41,931 bases of DNA from an uncultured Candidatus Melainabacteria bacterium (GTDB taxonomy: Bacteria; Cyanobacteriota; Vampirovibrionia; Gastranaerophilales; Gastranaerophilaceae), in the NCBI GenBank assembly GCA_937895785.1, contig CALBKW010000058.1, forward strand, positions 1 through 41,931, given 5' to 3'. Positions 7,905 through 15,498 of the stretch are shown one piece after another. Position 1 is the stretch's first letter. The number at the start of each line of letters is the position of its first letter. The translations under genes and the position numbers were made by a program. The notes beneath the pieces are model-generated. The model was not told the origin of the DNA, made no database searches, and saw only the letters and a list, made by a program, of their open reading frames with translations.

Positions 7905-8579
7905 ATGGCTTTTGAATTAAAATATTTAGGACATAGCGCATTTGAAATTAAATTTTTTGACAAGTCAATCTTAATTGATCCATTTTTAAGTGCAAATCCA
8001 GACTATGATTATAGAGTAGAAAATGTTTCTGATATATTTTTAACTCACGCACATGCAGATCATTTAGGAAACGCTATTGATATCGCTAAATATAGCCAAT
8101 CAACAATTACAGCTATTTTTGAGCTAGCTAATTATTGTGCACAAAAAGGTGTTCGCACTAATGGAATAAACTTTGGAGGCTGGCTTAATTATGATTGGGG
8201 TAGAGCCATTTTTGTTCCAGCTTTTCATTCTAGCTCAAACCTAGAAGGTCAGTATATGGGTGAACCTGCTGGAGTCATTTTAGAAATATCAGGAGTAAAA
8301 ATTTACCATGCTGGTGATACTTGCTTATTTAGTGACATGAAATTGATAAAAGAATTATACAATCCTGATGTAGTTATGCTTCCTGTTGGTGGAACTTTTA
8401 CAATGGATATTGAACATGCCGCAATTGCAGCAGAATGGTTAAATCCACGAGTTCTTATTCCGATGCATTACAACACTTTCAGCTCAATTTATACTGACAT
8501 TGAACGTTTTGAAATGATGCTACAAACTAAAGGAATTAATTACCAAACAATGCAAATTAACGAAACTCTTAGTTTCTAA
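7905..8579 (+). CDS. UPF0173 family metal-dependent hydrolase
   Basis: This 224-residue metallo-beta-lactamase-fold protein has the dimetal motif HAHADH at residues 48-53. Further metal ligands are likely in YHAGDT and MLPVGG...TMDIEHAA, with PMHYNTF near the C-terminus. It is the UPF0173/UlaG-like group, whose substrate is generally unknown. The start is ATG 7905 because AAAGGAG lies five bases upstream; an earlier in-frame ATG at 7875 has no ribosome binding site. The gene is divergent from ribD and overlaps the 3' end of the next minus-strand gene by 11 bases. Confidence 0.93.
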   Translation: MAFELKYLGHSAFEIKFFDKSILIDPFLSANPDYDYRVENVSDIFLTHAHADHLGNAIDIAKYSQSTITAIFELANYCAQKGVRTNGINFGGWLNYDWGRAIFVPAFHSSSNLEGQYMGEPAGVILEISGVKIYHAGDTCLFSDMKLIKELYNPDVVMLPVGGTFTMDIEHAAIAAEWLNPRVLIPMHYNTFSSIYTDIERFEMMLQTKGINYQTMQINETLSF

Positions 8580-9564
8580 CCTTAAAAACGCCACCAGTTT
8601 CAGCAAATAAAACGACTTCGCTTGTTGGAGTTTCTTGTTTGATTAGTTTATAAAAATCTTTAACCAAAATCATTTGTGTTTGTACACAATTGAATTTGTT
8701 GTTTTGCAAATAATCAGCTAAATCATTTGAATTTGAAACATATTTTTTCAATTTAATAAACAATGAATATTGTTTAGAGCGTTTTGTGATTTCCTGTTTA
8801 ACAAAACCAATTACATTGTCATAATTTAGAGTAAACCCTGTTGATGAAGTTATGTCTAAAATATAATTATGTCCGTCGTAAGTTTTTATTGAAAAATATG
8901 CTAAAAGAGTGTGTAAATTTTCATCTTCCAAAACATATTGCCATTCAATATTATCAGCTAAACCCTTAAAGAACTTTGAATAATATTCATTTTTTGTTTT
9001 CAACATTGAAGGTTTAAAGTGAGTAATCAAGGAGTCATTAAACAACATTGCAACTGCCTGTGCATCAGAATTTCGGAATTGCCTAAATCCGTGGATATCA
9101 TTTGAAATAAACCCACTATTATCAACTCTATAAAGTTCCTCATCTGCACACTTTCTAAATCCACAACCATCAATAAAAAGTTTTAATAATTCGTCGTGAG
9201 ATTCATCAATTGATGCAACAAAAGTCTGAGCGCCTTTTGCTCCATAACGTGCAATTACAAACTCTATCAACTGTTTACCAATATCATAATAATCTTTTTT
9301 AAATAAAAGTTTCGTTATATTAATTCGTTGATGATTACCTATTGTTGGCAACACTGAAATCATCCCATGTAAATCATTTCCGTCGACAAGAACATAAGAT
9401 TCTGACTTAAATTTCAAATTCAAGGGCAACCAGTAATGAAACAAGTCACAAGAAGTATTTAAAAGCCTTTTTACAAATTGTTCAGCTTCATCATTTCCTA
9501 AAAAGGAAATCATATCCTTAACTTTATCTCTATCAAACGGTAGTAATTTTCTTATAATTGCCAT
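8569..9564 (-). CDS. GNAT-like protein, function unknown
   Basis: The 331-residue protein looks like an N-acetyltransferase of the GNAT fold. The N-terminal half has an AxxxSYVLVDGNDLHGMISVLP strand pattern, then a helix and LIEFVIARYGAKGAQTFVASID ending in a GCGFRKCADEELYRV segment. The C-terminal half (FRQFRNSDAQAVAMLFND and after) may be a second, degenerate GNAT unit. No signal peptide is seen. I cannot name a substrate. A TTGATT-N16-TATAAT promoter lies right at the start codon, so the mRNA would be leaderless. The gene is convergent with the UPF0173 gene. Confidence 0.7.
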   Translation of the reverse strand: MAIIRKLLPFDRDKVKDMISFLGNDEAEQFVKRLLNTSCDLFHYWLPLNLKFKSESYVLVDGNDLHGMISVLPTIGNHQRINITKLLFKKDYYDIGKQLIEFVIARYGAKGAQTFVASIDESHDELLKLFIDGCGFRKCADEELYRVDNSGFISNDIHGFRQFRNSDAQAVAMLFNDSLITHFKPSMLKTKNEYYSKFFKGLADNIEWQYVLEDENLHTLLAYFSIKTYDGHNYILDITSSTGFTLNYDNVIGFVKQEITKRSKQYSLFIKLKKYVSNSNDLADYLQNNKFNCVQTQMILVKDFYKLIKQETPTSEVVLFAETGGVFKVRN

Positions 9565-9570
9565 AACTAA

Positions 9571-9598
9571 ATTATATCAATTTTTAATTATTAATCAA
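9571..9598 (-). promoter_or_regulatory. Leaderless promoter of the GNAT-like gene
   Basis: On the minus strand TTGATT (9593-9598) and TATAAT (9571-9576) are 16 bases apart, and the ATG follows six bases after the -10. Transcription is expected to start at about the A of the ATG. No Shine-Dalgarno is present. Confidence 0.65.
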
Positions 9599-9689
9599 GT
9601 TAACACTTAGAAAATTTAAGACAAAAAAACACCATGTATGCAATAAAAATTGCACAACAATAATAAATTATTAAACTTTTAATTGCACT

Positions 9690-9869
9690 TTAGTGAGATT
9701 TTACAATTCTTTTAAAGAATTTGCTAAAAAATCCATTTGGTTGTAAAAAATCTAGTGTAATTTCAATGTCTTTAGCTTCTTGCCATAAATGTTTGATAGC
9801 ATTTGATGTTTTTTTAGCTTCAAATAAATCGGCAGCTAACATTTTTTCTTTAAAACCGTTTGATAACAT
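9690..9869 (-). CDS. Possible 59-residue protein or gene remnant
   Basis: A minus-strand frame in the 383-base gap between the GNAT-like and formyltransferase-like genes reads MLSNGFKEKMLAADLFEAKK and ends FFSKFFKRIVKSH. Composition is protein-like (a helix with hydrophobic spacing, then DFLQPNGFF). The frame stays open upstream to a TAG at 9918-9920, adding about 16 residues without a good start codon. The ATG at 9869 has only a weak GGA upstream. This could be a small gene, or the tail of a gene that lost its 5' part. The rest of the gap (9565-9689) holds a leaderless promoter and AT-rich sequence only. Confidence 0.4.
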   Translation of the reverse strand: MLSNGFKEKMLAADLFEAKKTSNAIKHLWQEAKDIEITLDFLQPNGFFSKFFKRIVKSH

Positions 9870-9947
9870 GTGAATAATTCCAATTCTTGTGAACTCTACG
9901 AAATTATCACAACATGGCTATGTTTTAAATCCTCTAAATTGCGTATA

Positions 9948-10913
9948 TTACGAAACTAAATCATTCAATTCAACAAAATATTTAATATATTGAGTGGTAA
10001 ACAAGTTATTAAGTTTACCAAATAACTTTAAATTATTCATCTTCAACATTTTTCCATCACCACAAATAACAGATAATGAGTGATTCTCAGATGATTTTTC
10101 AATAATTGTACCTGCAGTTGTAAACTCTGTATTATTATCCAAAATTTCTAAATAATATGGATTTGGTGTAAAAAATTTGCTCTTATATGAGAAATAAGTC
10201 TTTGACCAAGGAAAAAACCCTCTAATATGTGCAGAGATTGCTTCCGCTGGTTTATTAAAATCTAACATAATATCCTCACGAGTAATTTGTGGATAATATG
10301 TAGCTCTTTCTTCGCTTTGATCCACTGGAATTATAAAGTCATCAGCAAGGCTATTTAATAATTCTGTTACTGCTTGACGAGCAACAATGACTGTTCTTTC
10401 TTTTAATTCTTTACCAGTATCCTCAGGTTTTATTTCAATTTGTTTTTGCAGCAAAATAGCCCCAGCATCGTATTCTTCACTCATCAAATGAAATGTTATA
10501 CCAGTTGTTTTTTCTTGATGCCTAATAGTTTCTAAATAAGGATTTGGACCTCTATATTTTGGTAGCATTGATGGATGAACGTTAATCATAGCTATCTTAG
10601 GAAGTTGAATTGACTCTTTTTTCAATTTTTCACCCCAAGTACCTACTATAACTAAATCTGGATTTAATTTTAAAATTTCTTTTCTAAACTGCTCTGAATT
10701 TGCACTTTTAGACTTCAATTCAGGGACATTGTAGCTTTTTATATAGCTATATTCTGTTGAAGGCAAAATAAAATCCTTTATCTTTGTATAAATATCTAAC
10801 TTTTTTAGCCTCTCATAACGCATAACACCAACTATTTTGCAATTCGCATCTTGCACACCTGCAATTAAATTGCCTAACATTTCGCCATGTCCTAATATAA
10901 CTACTCTAAACAT
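9948..10913 (-). CDS. Methionyl-tRNA formyltransferase-like protein
   Basis: This 321-residue protein has the formyltransferase catalytic core: N111 and H113 in INVHPSMLPKYRGPNP, then TTGITFHLM and D149 in EEYDAGAILLQ. These match the N/H/D triad of Fmt, ArnA and GART enzymes that use 10-formyl-tetrahydrofolate. A C-terminal Fmt/ArnA-type barrel is likely at about 215-320. The N-terminus (VVILGHGEMLGNLI) differs from the usual AGTPEFA opening of Fmt, so this may be a paralogue acting on a sugar or other amine rather than the true Fmt. The start overlaps the ribF stop by 13 bases, so the two are translationally linked. Confidence 0.8.
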   Translation of the reverse strand: MFRVVILGHGEMLGNLIAGVQDANCKIVGVMRYERLKKLDIYTKIKDFILPSTEYSYIKSYNVPELKSKSANSEQFRKEILKLNPDLVIVGTWGEKLKKESIQLPKIAMINVHPSMLPKYRGPNPYLETIRHQEKTTGITFHLMSEEYDAGAILLQKQIEIKPEDTGKELKERTVIVARQAVTELLNSLADDFIIPVDQSEERATYYPQITREDIMLDFNKPAEAISAHIRGFFPWSKTYFSYKSKFFTPNPYYLEILDNNTEFTTAGTIIEKSSENHSLSVICGDGKMLKMNNLKLFGKLNNLFTTQYIKYFVELNDLVS

Positions 10914-11797
10914 TCAATATCCTTTTTAATTTGAGTTTTTAGCTCTGTTAAAGATTGAAATTTCTTCTCATCTCTTATTTTAACCAAAAAATTAACTTTA
11001 ACAATCTGCCCATAAATATCTTCGTTAAAATCAATTATATGAACTTCTAACGTTTTTTGCACATCATCTGTAACCGTTGGATTTGAGCCGTAGTTTGCAA
11101 TACCCATGCGTTTTTTACCCAAAACTTCTATCTCTACAGCGTAAACACCGTCTGGAAGATTTAACATTTTTTCAGGCATTTTCAAATTTGCAGTTTTAAA
11201 TCCAATTGTACGACCTATTTGTCTACCTTTTATAACTTCATTCTTAACGTAAAATCTATATCCTAACATTGAATTTGCACGAGGAATATCTCCATTTGAT
11301 AAAGCTTTACGAATTTCTGATGAACTTATTATGTAATTTTGCAACCTTATTGGAGCAATCTCTTTAAATTCATATCCATATTCATTTTGCATCAATCTTA
11401 AATAATCAACGCCGCCTGATTTATTGTAACCAAAATAATGGTTAAAACCTGTAACTATCATTTTTGGGTGTAAGTTATCAATGAGTTTTTTTAAATAATC
11501 TGATGCCGTTTGTTTTGCTAAATCTTCTGTAAAATCGGACAAATACAAATAATCAACACCTAAATTCTTAATCGCCTTAATTTTTTCTTCTAATGTCATA
11601 ATGTAATTTGGTTTTACGTTATTTAATGCAACATAAGGAGATTGGCGAAAAGTTACAACTGCAGATTTTATATTATTTTTTTTTGCATAATCAACGGCAG
11701 ACATAATCACAGCCTTATGTCCTAAATGAATCCCATCAAAAAATCCTAGCGCAATTGCTAAATTTTCTTCACTTTTTAGCTTATTTAAGATTTCCAT
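10901..11797 (-). CDS. ribF: Bifunctional riboflavin kinase/FAD synthetase RibF
   Basis: The 298-residue enzyme phosphorylates riboflavin to FMN and adenylates it to FAD. The N-terminal nucleotidyltransferase (about 1-165) has GFFDGIHLGHKAVI and the SSSEIRKAL segment. The C-terminal flavokinase (about 175-298) has GRQIGRTIGFKTANL and ANYGSNPTV with LEVHIIDFNEDIYG. Length is typical. The start shows no Shine-Dalgarno: TATAAT (11804-11809, minus sense) ends six bases before the ATG. It is first in an operon with the formyltransferase-like gene. No FMN riboswitch is present. Confidence 0.95.
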   Translation of the reverse strand: MEILNKLKSEENLAIALGFFDGIHLGHKAVIMSAVDYAKKNNIKSAVVTFRQSPYVALNNVKPNYIMTLEEKIKAIKNLGVDYLYLSDFTEDLAKQTASDYLKKLIDNLHPKMIVTGFNHYFGYNKSGGVDYLRLMQNEYGYEFKEIAPIRLQNYIISSSEIRKALSNGDIPRANSMLGYRFYVKNEVIKGRQIGRTIGFKTANLKMPEKMLNLPDGVYAVEIEVLGKKRMGIANYGSNPTVTDDVQKTLEVHIIDFNEDIYGQIVKVNFLVKIRDEKKFQSLTELKTQIKKDIECLE

Positions 11798-11803
11798 AAA
11801 AAT

Positions 11804-11809
11804 ATTATA
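11804..11809 (-). promoter_or_regulatory. -10 box of ribF, leaderless-type
   Basis: On the minus strand TATAAT ends six bases before the ribF ATG. A second overlapping TATAAT lies at 11809-11814. There is no ribosome binding site. Confidence 0.5.
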
Positions 11810-11879
11810 TTATAAATTAATTCAAATATTGTCATGAAAAATTTTTTTTCATGTTAAAATTATTTCAAGGAACAAACTC

Positions 11880-14120
11880 ATGAGAATATTCGAGGTTAAA
11901 AATAACCTGGTAAAAATTTTTTATGAAACAAGTGACAACTTGTTCTTATCCGGATTTGTAATGATTAAGGACAGCAGAGAATCTTACATCGGTCAGATTA
12001 TGCACCTAGAATCAAGCAAACACGGAAATGTTGCTATTGCCAAAATTATTTTTAACATCACAGAAGAAGGTGTTATTACTACATATTCAGGCTCAATTCC
12101 TGCAATAAATAGTGCTATTTCAAATATCAATTCTGTTGATTTCCTTAAGCTTATACAAGGTCAAACCCCAATATTAATCGGTGAATTTATAGATAATGAC
12201 ATCTTGGTTTCACTAGATAAAAGTTTTCTTGAAAATAAATTAGTTATTTGTTCCGAAAATCAAGAAAATTCTGATTTGATGATTAAGACATTGAATCAAC
12301 AAGTCAAAAACTATAGCAAAAAGACTGTTGTCATTGACACAGATGGCGAAAGCATTTTTGATAAAAACACTTTTGTTATGGCTGAGAATTTCCGTCTTCC
12401 TATAAATAATCAACTTATCAATTTTATTTATGAAAACGGACTTGAGTTCAAAAGCGCTAGAAGTAAAGCTATTTTGCAAGAAACTTTCTTAGAAATTCAA
12501 TACTACTTGTCAAGCCTTGAAGAACCTTATATTCCTGTTAAAAAATTCATTGATATTCTTGAAAAACAATACAATGAGTCAAAACTTCCAGAGCTTGTTC
12601 TACTTAAAAATGCTCTAATCAAATTTGATGAAGCTGGCATTTTTGCAAGAAACATACTTGAATACAAAAACTTGTTTGAATCATTACTTCAAAATCAAAC
12701 AACAGTAATTAACGTCGCAAATGTTGATGAATCAATACAAAGAGAAGTTATTTCTTACGTTTATGATGTTCTTTCTGGATTTTCAGAAGATTTTTATGTA
12801 TTTGTGAAATTAAACAACGCAAATTCAGATAAAAAATTATTAAAACAAATATTCTCAAACTCAAATATATATACAATTACGAATTGTTCCTATTCGTACA
12901 AATACCTAACAGAATTAAAGAAAATTTCAAAAGATTTAATTCTGTTTACTCCATTGTTGCAGCAACAAGACTTCGCAAGCTACAACACATTTTTAACAAC
13001 TTTGGGCAGAACTGAATTTGTTGTTTACGGAAAAGCAACACAGTTTATGCCATTGATAATTAAGTTATCGGAAAAAGCTCGTATTACAAGAACAGCACCT
13101 CATGTATCAATCTCACAAGAGGATGCTCAAAGAATGGTTCAAAACCAGCTGAAAGAACAACAGCGTCGTTATGAAGCTGAAAAGGTACAGCAAGAAGCCT
13201 ACAATCAGCAACAACAAATGACTCAACAAATGTTCCAACAACAAATGGCGCAAATGGTTTATCCGCAAATGTATCCACAACAACCGCAGATATTCTATCC
13301 TCAACAGCCACCTATTTTTCCACAACCGCAAATGTTTGCGCAACCTATGTATAACCAACCATATATGCAGCCATATCCTCAAATGCAACAACCATACATG
13401 GCTCAGCCTTTTATGCAAAATCCACAACAACCATTTGCAACACAACCAATTCAATCAGCTCAACCACAAACACAGCCTCAAGCACAACAAAACACAACTC
13501 AACAACAAGCACCTAATGAGGCTGCACCACAAATTTTCAAATCTATAGAGCCTCAAGATATGCCTATAGAAAATCCAGCACAAGATATACACCAAGTGCA
13601 ACAAAATTCAGGTATTATAAATGTTGATGACCCAGCAAATCAACTAACAGAAGAAGATTTAGACCAAATTCAAGATGTCGATATGTACGATAATCAGGTA
13701 CAAGAAGATGTACCAGAAATTATTGAAGAAACTTCTTTTGAACCTCTTGAACAAGAAATTCAAACGGAGGAAGATGATTCGTACTTGGACGAAATTCAAC
13801 CAGATGAAAACGATATCATTGAGGAAGAAACTCCTATTCAAGAAGAGGAAGAAGAACCTCAAGATATCAAAACAAAATATAATATTACAGAAGAAGATTT
13901 ACAAGAAAAAGAGGTTGTTCCTATATACCCAGCAAAAACTGGTTCTAACGTAAATGTTGAATACGACAAAGGTGATGTTGTTATTCACAAAGAATTTGGA
14001 ACTGGTCGTATTGAAAAAATAATTAATTATGGAAGTAAAAAACTTTGCTCAGTATATTTTGAAGGATTAGGTAGAAGACTACTAGATCCAACTCTTTCAG
14101 AATTAAAAAAGGCTAATTAA
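11880..14120 (+). CDS. HerA-like (Walker-A-less) protein with Q/P-rich linker and PcrA-type Tudor tail
   Basis: This is a 746-residue multidomain protein. Residues 1-90 form a beta-rich segment like the HAS-barrel of HerA ATPases. Residues 95-400 look like a RecA-type core: the position of the P-loop reads LVICSENQENSD instead of GxxGxGKS, while VVIDTDGESIF at 150-160 resembles the HerA 'DxHGEY' strand. Residues 430-545 are rich in Q, P, M and Y. Residues 580-680 are strongly acidic. Residues 695-745 (KGDVVIHKEFGTGRIEKI) match the Tudor-like C-terminal domain of PcrA/UvrD helicases, which can bind RNA polymerase. AAGGAA precedes ATG 11880. Function is unknown; the domain reading is by eye. 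Confidence 0.65.
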   Translation: MRIFEVKNNLVKIFYETSDNLFLSGFVMIKDSRESYIGQIMHLESSKHGNVAIAKIIFNITEEGVITTYSGSIPAINSAISNINSVDFLKLIQGQTPILIGEFIDNDILVSLDKSFLENKLVICSENQENSDLMIKTLNQQVKNYSKKTVVIDTDGESIFDKNTFVMAENFRLPINNQLINFIYENGLEFKSARSKAILQETFLEIQYYLSSLEEPYIPVKKFIDILEKQYNESKLPELVLLKNALIKFDEAGIFARNILEYKNLFESLLQNQTTVINVANVDESIQREVISYVYDVLSGFSEDFYVFVKLNNANSDKKLLKQIFSNSNIYTITNCSYSYKYLTELKKISKDLILFTPLLQQQDFASYNTFLTTLGRTEFVVYGKATQFMPLIIKLSEKARITRTAPHVSISQEDAQRMVQNQLKEQQRRYEAEKVQQEAYNQQQQMTQQMFQQQMAQMVYPQMYPQQPQIFYPQQPPIFPQPQMFAQPMYNQPYMQPYPQMQQPYMAQPFMQNPQQPFATQPIQSAQPQTQPQAQQNTTQQQAPNEAAPQIFKSIEPQDMPIENPAQDIHQVQQNSGIINVDDPANQLTEEDLDQIQDVDMYDNQVQEDVPEIIEETSFEPLEQEIQTEEDDSYLDEIQPDENDIIEEETPIQEEEEEPQDIKTKYNITEEDLQEKEVVPIYPAKTGSNVNVEYDKGDVVIHKEFGTGRIEKIINYGSKKLCSVYFEGLGRRLLDPTLSELKKAN

Positions 14121-14125
14121 TAAAA

Positions 14126-14746
14126 ATGACAAACAATATTAACGAAAAAACCAAATATAAAAAATTAGCACAGTTCATTGAACTTTCTATTTGGTTTTTA
14201 TTAGTTATGTTTATTGTTGGAATTGGAGTCGTTTTAAAACAAGATTATAACCACCACAAAACATATCAAATATTTTTGCAAGATGTTGATGGTATTATTA
14301 AAGGCTCACCTGTTAGAATGATGGGTATTCATATTGGTTATGTCAGAAAAGTAAAAATTATAAACGATATGGTTTTTGTTGATTTCATAATTAATCAAGA
14401 CGGAATTTCAATTCCAAAAGGTTCTAAAGTTACAGTTGAGTTTACAGGACTTGGAGGTTCTAAATCAATAGAAATATATACACCAAAAGATAAAGTTCCA
14501 GAAGACTCTCCAACCTTTGAAATACAACAGCCACGCAGAATTGGTGCAGCATTAAGTCTTTTGGATTCAATGTTAGAAAAAATTTCTGCAATTATGTTTC
14601 AATGCACAAGCTTTACAGGCTCAATCAACAGAGCTTTTTCAAAATCTGAAAAAACAAAATTTGAAAAGCCAATCGGTGACTTACTTAAAGATACTGACTC
14701 TTGGCTTGATGAAACACAAAAGAAAGTAAATAAGACAAAAAGATAA
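14126..14746 (+). CDS. MCE/MlaD-domain membrane protein
   Basis: This 206-residue protein has one N-terminal membrane segment (about 16-38, LSIWFLLVMFIVGIGVVL). An MCE/MlaD domain follows (about 45-130) with the recognisable QDVDGIIKGSPVRMMGIHIG and SIPKGSKVTVE..GLGGSKSIEI. MCE proteins form rings in the periplasm that carry phospholipids between the two membranes. The C-terminal 70 residues are helical and charged. No MlaE/MlaF permease or ATPase lies beside it. It starts five bases after the preceding gene's stop and is probably cotranscribed with it and with upp. Confidence 0.85.
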   Translation: MTNNINEKTKYKKLAQFIELSIWFLLVMFIVGIGVVLKQDYNHHKTYQIFLQDVDGIIKGSPVRMMGIHIGYVRKVKIINDMVFVDFIINQDGISIPKGSKVTVEFTGLGGSKSIEIYTPKDKVPEDSPTFEIQQPRRIGAALSLLDSMLEKISAIMFQCTSFTGSINRAFSKSEKTKFEKPIGDLLKDTDSWLDETQKKVNKTKR

Positions 14747-14770
14747 TATTAGAAAAAGAGGTATGAATAA

Positions 14771-15421
14771 ATGAACAAAGATTTAGTAAGAATTATTGAA
14801 AATCCCGTAATTTTTCAAAACTTGTGCACAATGCGTGACAAAAATACTGATAGCCAAGGTGTAAGACTTGCTACTAGAAAAATTACACGTGTACTTTTAT
14901 ATGAAGCAGCAAAAAATTTGCCACTAATAGAAAAAGAAATCGAAACTCCAATTAAAACAACAACTTTTAAAACAATAAAAGAAGACATAAACATTATCAT
15001 TTCACCAATTTTAAGAGCTGGCTTAATCTTTACAGACGAAGCTATCGACATTTTGCCACAAGCTTGCATTCGCCACATTGGTATGTACAGAGATGAAAAA
15101 ACTTTAAAACCAGTTTGGTATTACAACAAAGTACCTATGGAAGCACCAAATCCAGAAAACTTCTATATTTACATTACAGACCCAATGCTTGCTACAGGTA
15201 ACTCTTTAATCGAAGCAATTAGATTGTATGCTGATAAGAAAATTCCTATGGCAAACATTAAATGTATTTGTATCATGGCAGCTCCAGAAGGAATAGAAAA
15301 TATACAACGAGAATTCCCTGAAGTTGAAATTATTACAGCAGCAGTTGATGAAGGTATCAATGAAAAAGGCTATATCGTACCAGGAATGGGCGATGCTGGC
15401 GACAGAATTTTCAACACTTAA
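14771..15421 (+). CDS. upp: Uracil phosphoribosyltransferase
   Basis: The 216-residue enzyme salvages uracil to UMP using PRPP. The sequence TDPMLATGNSLIEAI is the PRPP-binding loop, SPILRAGLI the substrate loop, and GYIVPGMGDAGDRIF the conserved C-terminus that binds uracil. Length is normal (about 208-216). An ATG at 14762 runs into a stop after three codons. AAAGAGG precedes the true ATG at 14771. Confidence 0.96.
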   Translation: MNKDLVRIIENPVIFQNLCTMRDKNTDSQGVRLATRKITRVLLYEAAKNLPLIEKEIETPIKTTTFKTIKEDINIIISPILRAGLIFTDEAIDILPQACIRHIGMYRDEKTLKPVWYYNKVPMEAPNPENFYIYITDPMLATGNSLIEAIRLYADKKIPMANIKCICIMAAPEGIENIQREFPEVEIITAAVDEGINEKGYIVPGMGDAGDRIFNT

Positions 15422-15471
15422 TATATCTACAAAAACATAGTTAAAAAAGTGCAAAATCCTTATGTATCAAA

Positions 15472-15477
15472 TATAAT
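15472..15477 (+). promoter_or_regulatory. -10 box of the tolC-macAB operon
   Basis: TATAAT lies 22 bases before the TTG start of tolC, followed by the ribosome binding site. No good -35 is visible at the usual distance. Confidence 0.45.
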
Positions 15478-15498
15478 ATTGTACATAGAGGAAGGATT

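Noticed and set aside
9918..9950. Read-through or frameshift joining the formyltransferase-like gene to the downstream frame
   Set aside because: The formyltransferase is full length, and two stops (TAA and TAG) separate the frames.
13084..13953. Several overlapping frames on both strands inside the 746-residue gene
   Set aside because: They arise from the Q/P-rich and acidic low-complexity codons of the real gene and show biased, non-protein composition.
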